From assembly GCA_937889645.1 (NCBI GenBank), contig CALBZE010000048.1, positions 1 to 61,531 on the forward strand: a stretch of 61,531 nucleotides of DNA, read 5' to 3'. The notes under the pieces are model-generated. The model was not told where the DNA came from. It saw only the letters and a program-made list of their open reading frames with translations, and did no database searches. Position numbers and translations under genes: made by a program. Positions within the stretch are counted from its first letter, which is position 1. The number at the start of each line of letters is the position of its first letter. This document shows, in pieces, positions 52,709-61,461 of the stretch. The stretch comes from an uncultured bacterium. Lineage in GTDB: Bacteria > Gemmatimonadota > Gemmatimonadetes > Longimicrobiales > RSA9.

Positions 52709-52856
52709 TTTATGCGAACGCCGCGCGGCCGGCGCCAGCGGAGCGCTGGCTCGCTGCCGTGGCCGTGCCGACGCGGATCGATTCTGCGAAACCGGGCCGC
52801 CGGTCGACGCGCCTCGCGGACCTCCCGGCGGCGCGGAAACCTACGGCCCGTTCTGG

Positions 52857-52862
52857 TATATA
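52857..52862 (+). promoter_or_regulatory. Extended -10 element upstream of the lipoprotein gene
   Basis: TGG followed by TATATA (52857-52862) is an extended -10 form. The predicted start lies about 90 bases before the ATG at 52959. No -35 of note. The long leader has no recognised RNA element. Confidence 0.4.
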
Positions 52863-52958
52863 CATTGCGACGTGAGAGGCGATGCGTTGCGCATCACGTG
52901 TCAAGTTATCCGAAACGTCCCGGCCGTTCAAGCGGGGACGACACCCGCGGAGGGGCAA

Positions 52959-53807
52959 ATGTCCAGGTACCTGTTGCGGACCGCCACACTGCTATTGATC
53001 CTGCCGATCGCCGTCTTGCCGGCCGCGTGCGGTGATTCCGGCAACGAGCGTGCTGCGCTGGAGGAGGACGAGCTGGATCGGGAGCTCGATCTGGCCCTCC
53101 AACGGGACAGCGCTCCGGCCGCTCTGGAGGACAAGCCGAAGGAGCCGGAGCCGCAGCCCCAGCCGCGTCCGACGACGCAGCAGCGGCAGCAGCCGGCGCC
53201 GCAGCCGCAGCGCCAGACGCCGCGCGAGGAGTCGCGGCGTGAGGAGCCTCGGCCGCAGCCCCAGCCGCGCCCGGTGACGCTGACGGTCCCGACCGGTACG
53301 CAGTTCGCCGTGCGCCTGGAGGACGAGCTCAGCACGGAGACGAACCAGCCCGGCGATCCGTTCACGGCGGTCCTCGACGATCCGATCGTCTCGGCGGACG
53401 GCACCATCCTGATCCCGGCGGGCGCCACGGTGCGTGGCCGCGTGACCGCCGCGGAGAAGTCGAACCGGGTCGGCGAGACGGCGGTCATCAAGGTCGCGTT
53501 CGAGGCGGTCTCGTTCGGCGGGCGCAGCTACCCGCTGCAGGCGTCGGTGGTCGAGGCGAACCCGGAGAAGCGGACCCGGACGTCGACCGCGCAGTCGGCG
53601 GCGAAGGTGGCCGGTGCGGCCGCCGCGGGCGCGATCCTCGGTCAGGTGCTCGGCAAGAACACCGAGTCCACGCTCAAGGGCGCGGCCGTCGGCGCCGCCG
53701 CCGGTACCGCGATCGCCATGGGTACCGCCGACGTCGACGCGGTGCTCCCCGCTGGCTCCCGCATGGTGATCCGGCTCGACGCGCCGGTCGAGGTGCAGCG
53801 GAACTGA
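52959..53807 (+). CDS. Lipoprotein with Pro/Gln-rich linker and glycine-zipper region
   Basis: A 282-residue secreted lipoprotein: signal TATLLLILPIAVLPAACG with lipobox Cys at AAC. A linker of about 70 residues rich in Pro, Gln, Arg and Glu follows. A beta domain comes next (TLTVPTGTQFAVRLEDELST, ILIPAGATVRGRVTAAEKS), resembling the conserved domain found in TrbI/VirB10-like and other envelope proteins. A glycine-zipper-like stretch (KVAGAAAAGAILGQVLG, AAVGAAAGTAIAMG) precedes the end. It is probably anchored in the outer membrane. ATG with GAGGGGC upstream; a terminator follows. The function is unknown. Confidence 0.75.
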   Translation: MSRYLLRTATLLLILPIAVLPAACGDSGNERAALEEDELDRELDLALQRDSAPAALEDKPKEPEPQPQPRPTTQQRQQPAPQPQRQTPREESRREEPRPQPQPRPVTLTVPTGTQFAVRLEDELSTETNQPGDPFTAVLDDPIVSADGTILIPAGATVRGRVTAAEKSNRVGETAVIKVAFEAVSFGGRSYPLQASVVEANPEKRTRTSTAQSAAKVAGAAAAGAILGQVLGKNTESTLKGAAVGAAAGTAIAMGTADVDAVLPAGSRMVIRLDAPVEVQRN

Positions 53808-53831
53808 GTCGGCCGGGCCGGTCGAACGAAT

Positions 53832-53868
53832 GCGCGGCGCGAGGACGACCCTCGCGCCGCGCTTTGTT
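53832..53868 (+). terminator. Terminator of the lipoprotein gene
   Basis: A perfect 13-base-pair stem (53832-53844 with 53850-53862, loop of five) is followed by TTTGTTGTT. It lies between convergent genes, 25 bases after the stop. Confidence 0.8.
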
Positions 53869-53892
53869 GTTGCCGCGCTCTCGTGTTCGGGG

Positions 53893-55695
53893 TCAGTAGC
53901 CCGCCGCGAGCCCGCCCAGCCGCGGGTCGTGCATGCCGACCCACCGGCCGTTCCAGCGCAGGATCGAGGGCGCGTTGCCGACGGTCGGTCGGGTCGCCAC
54001 TTCGTGCCCCAGCGCCCGGAGGGCGCCGACCGCCTCCGTTAGCAGCCCGCCTTCTTCGAAGTAGAGCACGTCCGGCAGGTGCTGGTGGTGGATCCGCGGC
54101 GCGGCGACGGCCGCGCCGAGCGGCATCCCGTGGTCCACGACGTTCGAGAGGATCTGGAACGTCGCCGTGATGATGCGCGGCCCGCCGCGCGCGCCGGTCA
54201 CGAGGAGCGGCGCGCCGTCGGGCGCCAGCACGATCGTCGGCGTCATCGCCGAGAGCATCCGCTTCCCCGGCTCGATCGCGTTCGCCTCGCCCTGGACCAA
54301 CCCGAACTGGTTCGGCTCGCCGGGCTTGGCCGCGAAGTCATCCATCTCGTTGTTCAGCACGAAGCCGGCGCCGGTGACCGTGACCGCGGAGCCGTAGAGC
54401 GAGTTGATCGTGGTCGTCAGGGCGACGGCGTTGCCCAGTGCGTCCACCACGGAGAAGTGCGTCGTGTGGTCGCCTTCCGCGTCGAACGCGGTTGTGCCCC
54501 CGGGCAGGACTCGCCCGGACGGCGTCGCGCGGTCGCGGGCGATCGATTCGCGGAGTTGCCGGGCGTACTCCTTGGACAGGAAGCGCTCGCGCGGGACCTG
54601 GACGAAGTCCGGGTCGCCGAGGAAGTGGTTGCGGTCGGCGAACGCGCGGCGCATCGCTTCGGCGACCAGGTGGATCGTCTCGGTCGAGTTCCAGCCGAGG
54701 GCGCCGAGGTCGTACCCCTCGAGAATGTTGGCGATGAGCGCGAGCGTGAGCCCGCCCGAGGACGGCGGCGGCATCGAGATCACGCGGTGCCCGCGGTACT
54801 CGAACTCGACGGGCTCGCGCCAGACGGCGCGATAGCTCGCTAGGTCCTCGTGCGTGATGATCCCGCCGCCGCGGCGCATCTCGGCGACGATCAGGTCCGC
54901 GGTCTCACCCTCGTAGAACCCGGCCGGACCCTGCTCGGCGATCCGCCGCAGGACGGCGGCCAGCTCGGGGTTGCGCCAGCGGGTGCCGGCGCGGAGCGGC
55001 TCGCCGCCGGGGAGGAAGAGGGCGGCGGAGGCGGGGAATCTGCGGAGCCGTTCGGCCTCGGCGGCGAGGGCGGCTGCGAATGCCTCGTCGATGACGAAGC
55101 CGTCCTCGGCGAGCCGGACTGCGGGCTCGACGAGGTCGCGCCACGGGAGCGAGCCGTAACGGCGGTGCGCCTCCCACAACCCCGCGACGGCGCCCGGCAC
55201 GCCCGAGGCGAGATGCCCGGTGATGGAGCGGTCGGTGAGCTCGCCGTCGGGGCCGAGGAACATGTCGCGGGTCGCGGCCGCGGGCGCGGTTTCGCGGAAG
55301 TCGAGCGCCGCTGTCTCTCCGTCGGCCGTACGGACGACGAGGAACCCGCCGCCGCCGATGTTGCCCGCCTCCGGGTAGACGACGGCGAGCGCGAACGCGA
55401 TCGCGACGGCCGCGTCGATCGCGTTCCCGCCGGCGCGGAGGATGTCGACGCCGACGCGGGTGGCGAGCGGCGCGTCGCTGGCGACCATGCCGGAGCGCGC
55501 CTCGGCCGGCGCGGCGTCGAGCGCGTGGGGCCAGCCGGCCGGGACGCGGGCGGCGACGTCACGTGCGACGTCGTGCCCGGTCCCTGCCGCGTGCGCGGCC
55601 CCGGGGTCGGGAATGGGCGTGAGCGCGGGGGGCGCGCCACACGCTGCGAGCCACGCCGCCACGGCGAGCCCCCCGACTGCGTTACGCTTGCTCAG
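53893..55695 (-). CDS. Gamma-glutamyltransferase
   Basis: A secreted, self-processing Ntn-hydrolase of about 600 residues that degrades glutathione. SGMVASDAPLATRVGVDIL and GGGGFLVVRT mark the start of the mature protein. The nucleophile Thr is in GDHTTHFSVVD, followed by ALTTTINSLYGS and GPRIITATFQI. The N-terminus (KRNAVGGLAVAAWLAACGAP) reads as a lipoprotein signal. No ATG is available; CTG at 55695 overlaps the preceding stop as CTGA, while GTG at AAWLAACG would remove part of the signal. The true start is uncertain. Confidence 0.88.
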   Translation of the reverse strand: MSKRNAVGGLAVAAWLAACGAPPALTPIPDPGAAHAAGTGHDVARDVAARVPAGWPHALDAAPAEARSGMVASDAPLATRVGVDILRAGGNAIDAAVAIAFALAVVYPEAGNIGGGGFLVVRTADGETAALDFRETAPAAATRDMFLGPDGELTDRSITGHLASGVPGAVAGLWEAHRRYGSLPWRDLVEPAVRLAEDGFVIDEAFAAALAAEAERLRRFPASAALFLPGGEPLRAGTRWRNPELAAVLRRIAEQGPAGFYEGETADLIVAEMRRGGGIITHEDLASYRAVWREPVEFEYRGHRVISMPPPSSGGLTLALIANILEGYDLGALGWNSTETIHLVAEAMRRAFADRNHFLGDPDFVQVPRERFLSKEYARQLRESIARDRATPSGRVLPGGTTAFDAEGDHTTHFSVVDALGNAVALTTTINSLYGSAVTVTGAGFVLNNEMDDFAAKPGEPNQFGLVQGEANAIEPGKRMLSAMTPTIVLAPDGAPLLVTGARGGPRIITATFQILSNVVDHGMPLGAAVAAPRIHHQHLPDVLYFEEGGLLTEAVGALRALGHEVATRPTVGNAPSILRWNGRWVGMHDPRLGGLAAGY

Positions 55696-56294
55696 AAGCC
55701 GAAGCGCACCCCTGCGCGGAGCTGTGAGTGCTTCGTCGTGTTGTCGCGTACGCCCTCCTTCTGGTGGAAGGTCCAGTAGCGGCCCCATTCGACGAACAGC
55801 GCGCGGTTCGCGGACGGCCTGTACTCGAGCCCCGCGCCGGTCGAGAGCGCCAGATCGGGGTCCCAGCCATCCAGCCCCGAGAGCCCGTAGACGAACGCGC
55901 CCGCGCCGCCGGTCAGGTACATGCCGAAGTCCCCGCCGCCGCCGGTCTGGAGCCGCCCGGTCAGCATCCCGGTGACGAGGCGAGCGTCGCCGTCCTCGAT
56001 GAGCTCGCCGGTGGACGCGTCGGTGCGCTCGTACGAGGCCGGCGCGAACGACGTCTCGACGCCGAGCACGAGCCCGCGTCCCACCTGGCGGTGCAGGCCG
56101 ACGCCGCCGGCGAACGTCGAGCCGAAGTCCCAGTTGCCGCTCGCGTCGTAGACGCGGCCGGGGCTGAGATAGCCGCCGACCCACGCGGAGGCCCAGGTGC
56201 TCGGCGCTTTGGTGACCTGCCGGAACTGTGCTGCCGCCGGGGCGGCGGCGCCGAGGACCCCGATGGCCGCCGCGAGTACTGCTGCTTTCTTCAC
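55692..56294 (-). CDS. Outer-membrane beta-barrel type protein
   Basis: A 200-residue exported protein: signal peptide KKAAVLAAAIGVLGAAAPAAAQ, then alternating polar/hydrophobic strands (WVGGYLSPGRVYDASG, VGLHRQVGRGLVLGVETSF, FGMYLTGGAGAFVYGLSG, ALFVEWGRYWTFHQ) and a C-terminal strand ending in Phe (AGVRFGF), the usual barrel end. The start is GTG at 56294 with AGGAAG upstream. It is read just before gamma-glutamyltransferase on the same strand. The role (porin-like or structural) is unknown. Confidence 0.75.
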   Translation of the reverse strand: MKKAAVLAAAIGVLGAAAPAAAQFRQVTKAPSTWASAWVGGYLSPGRVYDASGNWDFGSTFAGGVGLHRQVGRGLVLGVETSFAPASYERTDASTGELIEDGDARLVTGMLTGRLQTGGGGDFGMYLTGGAGAFVYGLSGLDGWDPDLALSTGAGLEYRPSANRALFVEWGRYWTFHQKEGVRDNTTKHSQLRAGVRFGF

Positions 56295-56320
56295 TGCTAC
56301 TTCCTGTGCTGCGAGTGATG

Positions 56321-57520
56321 CTAGGTACGGCTCGGCGCGGGGGAGCCGATCTCCTCCAGCGCCCTCAGCGCACTCGCCGCGAGCACGATTGCGCCGCGGA
56401 CGAGTGCACGTTCGTCGATGTCGAATCTCGGGTGATGGTGTTCGCGTGGATCGTCCAGCGCGGCTCCGAGCCAGGCGAACGACCCCGGCGCCTCGCGGAG
56501 CAGGTACGCGAAGTCCTCCGCCGCCATCCACGGCTCGAGGTCGGCGACGGCGTCGTCGCCCAGCGTCGCGGCGGTCGCGGCCGACATGAGCTCGGTCATC
56601 GCGGCATCGTTCACCACGGGCGGGTAGCCGATCCGCAGGTCCAGCTCCGCGTCGCCGCCCAGGGCGCGCGCGACGTCGAGGGCCCGTCTCAGTTCCTCGT
56701 GGAGCACGCCCTGGACCGCCTCGTCGAAGTACCGGATCGTCCCCTCCAGCCGCACGCGGTCGGCGACGACGTTCTCGGCCACGCCGCCCTCGATCCGGCC
56801 GATGGTGAGCACCCCGGCCGAGGTCGGGTCGATCCGGCGGGATACGGCGTTCTGACAGGCGAGCACCACGTGCGAAGCGAGCACCACTGCGTCCACGCCT
56901 TCGTGTGGCCTGGCCGCGTGCGCGCTCGCGCCGCGGACCGTGGCCACGAAAGAGTCGGTACCGGCCATGATAGGCCCGGAACGCGTAAAAAGTTTCCCCG
57001 ACGTGAGATGCGCGCCGATGTGCAGCCCGAAGACGGCGTCCACGCCCTCCATGGCGCCGTCCTCGATCATGCGGACCGCGCCGCTCTTGTTCTCCTCGTC
57101 CGCCGCCTCTTCGGCGGGCTGGAAGAGGAGCCGGACTCGCCCACGCGGGAGCTCGCCGCGCGCGTGCGCCTCGGCGAGGAGCCGCGCGGCGCCGACCAGC
57201 ATCGTGACGTGCGCGTCGTGGCCGCACGCGTGCATCACGCCAGGAACGGTCGAGCGGTAGGGTACGTCGTTCGCCTCGTCGATCGGAAGCGCGTCCATGT
57301 CCGCCCGCAGCGCGACGACCGGCCCGTCCGCGTTCCCGATCTCCGCGACGACGCCGGTGCGCCCGACGCCGCGGCGCACGCGGTATCCGAGCGCCTCCAC
57401 GGCGCGCGCCGCGATCTCGGCGGTGCGGTGCTCCTGGAACGCGAGTTCCGGATGGCGATGGAGGTCGCGGCGGAGCTCGATCAGGTCGGATTCGAACGAC
57501 TGGGCACGGGATAGTAGCAT
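56321..57520 (-). CDS. M20 family amidohydrolase (hippurate hydrolase/IAA-amino acid hydrolase type)
   Basis: A 399-residue metallo-amidohydrolase. The metal site shows ACGHDAHVTMLVGAARLL and FQPAEEAADE, with later HIGAHL and HHHPRFDIDERAL. The dimerisation region has ASAHAARPHEGVDAVV. The N-terminal ELRRDLHRHPELAFQEH is typical of amidohydrolases that remove acyl groups from amino acids. ATG at 57520. There is no signal peptide, so it is cytoplasmic. It lies 26 bases before the beta-barrel gene on the same strand. The long hairpin array lies directly upstream. Confidence 0.92.
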   Translation of the reverse strand: MLLSRAQSFESDLIELRRDLHRHPELAFQEHRTAEIAARAVEALGYRVRRGVGRTGVVAEIGNADGPVVALRADMDALPIDEANDVPYRSTVPGVMHACGHDAHVTMLVGAARLLAEAHARGELPRGRVRLLFQPAEEAADEENKSGAVRMIEDGAMEGVDAVFGLHIGAHLTSGKLFTRSGPIMAGTDSFVATVRGASAHAARPHEGVDAVVLASHVVLACQNAVSRRIDPTSAGVLTIGRIEGGVAENVVADRVRLEGTIRYFDEAVQGVLHEELRRALDVARALGGDAELDLRIGYPPVVNDAAMTELMSAATAATLGDDAVADLEPWMAAEDFAYLLREAPGSFAWLGAALDDPREHHHPRFDIDERALVRGAIVLAASALRALEEIGSPAPSRT

Positions 57521-57576
57521 GGGTTTCGCGGTTGTTCGGCGCCCAGGTGTCCGAGGCGCGATGGTTGTCGGTGGTT

Positions 57577-58046
57577 GCGCGCCGTTGGCGCGCGGGTACG
57601 GCCGCCTCGCGGCGGCGGGTGCCGGCCGCGCTTCGCGCGGCGGGAGTCGGCCGCACTTCGTGCGGCGGGAACCGGCCGCCTTCGGCGGCGGGTGGCCCCT
57701 TCGGGGCGGGGTGGCGCCTTGCGGCGCGGGGGTGGCCGGCTCGCTCCGCTCGCCGGCGGGTGGCCGCTTTCGCGGCGGAGTCCGCCGCCTGCGGCGGCGG
57801 GGGCGGCGCGCTACGCGCGCCGTCCCGCGGCCGCCAGGCCGCCCCTCCCGCGCCGGCCGAAGGCTCGGCGCCCCCCGCCGCGCACCGCGCGGCCCCACCG
57901 GCCGGCCGAAGGCCGGCCCATTCCCGCGGCGCCGACGGCGCCGCCACCCGCGGCCGCAGGCCGCCACCTCCCGCCGGCCGCGCCAGCGGCCGGCCGCCTC
58001 CCGCGCCGCGCCAGCGGCGCCGCACCCCGCCTCACGGCAGTGAGGC
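57577..58046. repeat. Array of about 20 consecutive hairpins with mid-point polarity switch
   Basis: The 563-base gap between nadD and the amidohydrolase gene (57521-58083) holds no gene. It is filled with short perfect palindromes, arms 5-9 bases, loops mostly 3-4. The left half (57577-57821, about 11 units) has loops such as TTC and spacers like CGGGTGG. Examples are 57625-57641, 57650-57666, 57675-57689 and 57805-57821. The right half (57827-58046, about 9 units) has loops GAA, GCA or GCCA and spacers like CCTCCCGC. Examples are 57877-57893, 57901-57917, 57926-57944, 57973-57994, 58003-58020 and 58029-58046. Arms differ between units but remain complementary. All six reading frames are nearly stop-free, so long Arg/Ala/Pro ORFs here are artefacts. 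Confidence 0.85.
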
Positions 58047-58083
58047 CGCGCCCGCCGGCGGCCCCGTGACCACCCACCCCCAT

Positions 58084-58659
58084 CTACGACCGATACAACC
58101 CCTCCCGCCGAATGATCTCCTCCACCGCCGCCGGCACAAGATACCTCACCGGCTCACCCGCCGCGATGCGCCGCCGGACCTCCGTCGCCGAGATGTCGAC
58201 GCGCGTGACGGCCAACCACCGGTACGGGAACTCGCGGGGCATCTCGGGCGGCTCGGCGCCGCCGCGCGAGAGCACGACCAGGGTTGCCAATCGCGCGATT
58301 TCGTCGGGTTCGTGCCACGTGTGGAACTCCCGGAACTGGTCGACGCCCAACAGCAAGAAGAGCGCGCCCATCGGGTCGCGCTCACGCAGTTCACGCAACG
58401 TGTCGACCGTGTACGACGGCCCCGAGCGCCGCAGTTCGATGTCGCTCGTGGTGAAGCGCGGGTCGCCGGCCGTCGCGGCGCGGAGCATCTCGAGGCGCTG
58501 TTCGGGGGTGGCCCTGACCCGGCCACGCTTGTGCGGCGGCACGGCGGCCGGGACGAACACGACCTGGTCCAGCCCGAGCGCAGCCCAGGCATCCTGGGCG
58601 ACGATCAGGTGCCCGATGTGGACGGGGTCGAACGTGCCCCCGAAGATCCCGAGCTTCAC
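58084..58659 (-). CDS. nadD: Nicotinate-nucleotide adenylyltransferase
   Basis: Joins ATP and nicotinate mononucleotide in NAD synthesis. The 191 residues begin VKLGIFGGTFDPVHIGHL, with the HxGH nucleotidyltransferase motif. DLVVFVPA-like QVVFVPAAVPPHKR follows, and the C-terminal ISATEVRRRI matches the family signature. The start is GTG at 58659, overlapping the BamD-like stop as GTGA, so translation is probably coupled. Confidence 0.95.
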   Translation of the reverse strand: MKLGIFGGTFDPVHIGHLIVAQDAWAALGLDQVVFVPAAVPPHKRGRVRATPEQRLEMLRAATAGDPRFTTSDIELRRSGPSYTVDTLRELRERDPMGALFLLLGVDQFREFHTWHEPDEIARLATLVVLSRGGAEPPEMPREFPYRWLAVTRVDISATEVRRRIAAGEPVRYLVPAAVEEIIRREGLYRS

Positions 58660-59408
58660 CGCCCGTTGGCTAGCGTGATCGCCCGGGCCTGTGCGGCTTC
58701 GGGCGAATCCGGGAAATCGCGCAGGAGCCGCTCCTTGGTGGCTTCCAGCTCTTCCCTGTACCCGAGACGCTGGTACGTCTGGACCAGGCGCAGCAGCGCC
58801 TGCGGAGCATGCTTCGACCGCGGGTACGTACGGAGCAGCTCCTCGAAATAGATGATGGAAGAGTCGAACGCCTGGCGCTTGAAGTAGTACTCGCCGTTCA
58901 GAAGGACTTTTTGCGCGAGCTTGTCGTTGAGTTCGGCGATCAGCTCCCGCGCCGCGGGGACGAACTCGCTGTTCGGGAAGGCCTCGATCAGCGCCTGGCA
59001 ATGATCGATCGCCGCGTATGTGTACTGCTGGTCGAGCTGCGGTTTCTTCGGCGAGAGGCGGTAGTACGACTCACACGTCTTGAAGCGGGAGTCGTCCGCG
59101 TATTCGCCGGTCGGGAAGTCCTGGGCGAGCCGCACGTACTCCGCCGCGGCCGAGACGTATTCCTTCTTGCCGAAGTAGGCGTTGCCGAGCTCGAACCGGA
59201 CCGCCTCGATGCGCGGGTCGCCCGGATACACGGTGGTCATCCGGGTGAACATGCGGATCGCCTTGTCCCAGTCCTTCTCCGCGAGGGCCGTCATGCCGAG
59301 GTCGTAGAGCTCGTTCGGCCCGAGGTCCTGGATCACCGGTCCACGGGCGCCGCACGCTCCCGAAGTCACGGCAACGGCGGTCGCGAGAAGCCAGCTTCGA
59401 AGTCTCAT
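58656..59408 (-). CDS. BamD-like outer-membrane assembly lipoprotein
   Basis: A 250-residue lipoprotein with signal LRSWLLATAVAVTSGACG (Cys in the lipobox). TPR-type repeats follow: YDLGMTALAEKDWDKAIRMFTRM, RFELGNAYFGKKEYVSAAAEY and GEYYFKRQAFDSSIIYFEELL. This is the pattern of BamD/YfiO, which helps insert beta-barrels in the outer membrane. ATG at 59408 (MRLRSWLL). It is coupled to nadD. Presence of BamD implies a diderm envelope. Confidence 0.85.
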   Translation of the reverse strand: MRLRSWLLATAVAVTSGACGARGPVIQDLGPNELYDLGMTALAEKDWDKAIRMFTRMTTVYPGDPRIEAVRFELGNAYFGKKEYVSAAAEYVRLAQDFPTGEYADDSRFKTCESYYRLSPKKPQLDQQYTYAAIDHCQALIEAFPNSEFVPAARELIAELNDKLAQKVLLNGEYYFKRQAFDSSIIYFEELLRTYPRSKHAPQALLRLVQTYQRLGYREELEATKERLLRDFPDSPEAAQARAITLANGR

Positions 59409-59522
59409 CTCACCCGATGGCATTATTCGATCGTCTCCGGCCGGGGTCTGCTACACTCCCGGGCGGAGCCGGGTTTCAAAGATCGTGCGCGAAAGAACGT
59501 CGATCGGCTGGACCCGCCGGTC

Positions 59523-60506
59523 TCATTCGCGGAATCGGAGGTCGTCGATCCGCTGGCGCGCCCGCTCGACGAGCGGGCCGCCGCCGCGGGTCCGGTTCAG
59601 GTCGATCACCCGCTGGTACGCGTCCAGCGCCTCGTCGAACCGGCCGATGGCGAAGAGGATCTCGCCACGGTCGAACCACGCCTGGTCCTGGATGTTCTCC
59701 GGCTGGCCGAGCTCGGTGACGAGGGAGAGTTGCTCGAGCGCCTCGGTGAGGTTCCCGGCGCGGTGGGACTGACGAGCCAGCTCGTACGCGCAGTTCCCGG
59801 CGTGCCACGTCGCCTCCGTGGCCCTGCGGCCCCGGGTGACGCGCTGGCGGAACGCCATGAAGTATCCGATCGCGGCCCTGCAGTTGCCCTGCCCTTCCAG
59901 GGCGAGGCCGATCTCGAAGAGCAACGCCGGCGTCGAGTCGGTCGACGCCGATGCCAGAGCCCGCTGGTAGAACTCGAGCGCGAGGTTGGCGTCCCCCATC
60001 TCGGCGTGGTAGCGCGCGAGCTGAGGCGCGTACGCGCTCACGTCCAGCTCCGGGCGCAGCGCGAGGGCGGCCTCGATGCCCCCGGCCAGCCCGAACCGGT
60101 CACCGCGCTCCCGAGCGCGATCGGCGAGGTCTAGGAAATCCTGGATCGCCTGGTCGCGGTGTTCCGGCGCCCTCAACAGGAGCCGGTCGTACGCCTCGCG
60201 CGCCCGCTCGAGCTGGCCGGTCTTCGCGTAGGCGTGCGCGACGCGGAGCAGCACGTTCTCGTCATCGCCGCTCTGCCGCAAAGCCAGGCGATACTCGGCG
60301 AGGGCGTTCGTGTAGTTGGAATCCGCCCACATGCGGTCGCCGCGCACGATCGCCGGCTCCGGGTCGCTGCACGCGGCCGCCCAGGCGACCGACGCGAGCA
60401 CGACCACGAGCCGGGCGACAGCGTGGACACGCCGCCGCCCGCCCTGCCCGCCGAGTTCCATGCCGATGGCCGGCCGCGCCCCTTCGCCTGCCGATTCGAA
60501 TCGCAT
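59523..60506 (-). CDS. TPR-repeat lipoprotein
   Basis: A 327-residue protein. A hydrophobic segment ends at a likely lipobox (VVVLASVAWAAACSDPEP). At least six TPR units follow (ADSNYTNALAEYRLALRQSG, HAYAKTGQLERAREAYDRLL, YHAEMGDANLALEFYQRAL, ILFAIGRFDEALDAYQRVI). The start is either ATG 60506 or in-frame ATG 60461 (MELGG); the latter gives a more normal signal peptide. It may be a periplasmic scaffold working with the BamD-like lipoprotein, which is encoded just after it. Confidence 0.75.
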   Translation of the reverse strand: MRFESAGEGARPAIGMELGGQGGRRRVHAVARLVVVLASVAWAAACSDPEPAIVRGDRMWADSNYTNALAEYRLALRQSGDDENVLLRVAHAYAKTGQLERAREAYDRLLLRAPEHRDQAIQDFLDLADRARERGDRFGLAGGIEAALALRPELDVSAYAPQLARYHAEMGDANLALEFYQRALASASTDSTPALLFEIGLALEGQGNCRAAIGYFMAFRQRVTRGRRATEATWHAGNCAYELARQSHRAGNLTEALEQLSLVTELGQPENIQDQAWFDRGEILFAIGRFDEALDAYQRVIDLNRTRGGGPLVERARQRIDDLRFRE

Positions 60507-60526
60507 CCGCCGTCCGGCCTGAGTCG

Positions 60527-61306
60527 TCACGCGTCCAGGTTTCCGCGTGTCGCCGACGAGTCCGACGGCCCGTTCTCGGTAGCCTCGGACGCGTCGTACG
60601 GCACCGCGTTCTCTTCCACCATGGATAGATACGCGCGAACCTGCGGATGGTTCGGGTCCTGCGCCCTGCACCGCCCCCACTCTCCAACGGCCAGGTCGAT
60701 CTGGCCGCGGCGATAGTGAACCAGCCCAAGATTCAGTCGCGCCGCCAGGAAGTGAGGGTTGGCTTCGAGCACCTCGCGCAGCTCCGATTCCGCCCCTTCG
60801 AGGTCGCCGAGCTGCATCAGCGCGTTCGCGAGCTTGTTGCGAATGTCCAGGAAGCGAGGCCTCAGCTCGAGCGCCGCCCGGTACTGCGTGGCCGCGGCCT
60901 CGGGCGCCGAAGCGGCCATGTAGAGGTCGCCGAGATCGGCGTGCGCGTTGGCCAGGCGCGCGGAGATCGCCGCCGGGAAGCGGCCGTCCCCTGCCCGCTC
61001 GAGCCGTCCGGCGCGCTCGAACGCCTCCCTGGCTTCGTCGTAACGACCCAACTCGTTCAGCGTGATCGCGCGGTTGAGGTGCGCCTCGACGTACCCGTCG
61101 TTCAGCTCGAGCGCGCGATCGAGCTCCTCGAGCGCTTCCTCGGGACGGCCGAGAAAGCTCAGGCAGAGCCCGGCCAGGTGCCGGATGTCCGCGTAATTCG
61201 GCTGCCTCTCCAGCACGGCGCGGAAGTCCGCCAGCGCGGAGACGTAGTCTCGACGCTCGAACGATCGACGGCCGCGGGAGATCAGTTGGTCGATGGTGGG
61301 TTCCAT
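60527..61306 (-). CDS. Soluble TPR-repeat protein
   Basis: A 259-residue protein made almost entirely of TPR units (RRSFERRDYVSALADFRAVL, LCLSFLGRPEEALEELDRAL, NRAITLNELGRYDEAREAFE, RLANAHADLGDLYMAASA, KLANALMQLGDLEGAESELR). A polar tail rich in Ser, Glu and Asn ends it. There is no signal peptide, so cytoplasmic or peripheral. ATG at 61306. It is 20 bases upstream of the TPR lipoprotein, so co-transcribed. The partners are unknown. Confidence 0.8.
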   Translation of the reverse strand: MEPTIDQLISRGRRSFERRDYVSALADFRAVLERQPNYADIRHLAGLCLSFLGRPEEALEELDRALELNDGYVEAHLNRAITLNELGRYDEAREAFERAGRLERAGDGRFPAAISARLANAHADLGDLYMAASAPEAAATQYRAALELRPRFLDIRNKLANALMQLGDLEGAESELREVLEANPHFLAARLNLGLVHYRRGQIDLAVGEWGRCRAQDPNHPQVRAYLSMVEENAVPYDASEATENGPSDSSATRGNLDA

Positions 61307-61461
61307 GGCGTGGTAAGATAACCGGCGCGCTCAAGCGACGCCACTGGGCGCGGCGGCCGTGGCCGGCCGCCGGACACTCCGCCACTTTCCGTTTCGCCGC
61401 AAGCGCGCCAGATTGGTGCAGCCACCGAACAGCTTCGATATCGACCAGGTAGAATCGCCTC

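Noticed and set aside
57532..58851. Several long open frames of both strands through the hairpin array, over 400 codons
   Set aside because: The array contains almost no A/T, so stops are rare in all six frames. Residues are Arg, Ala, Pro and Gly from the palindromes, and there is no ribosome site or conserved start.
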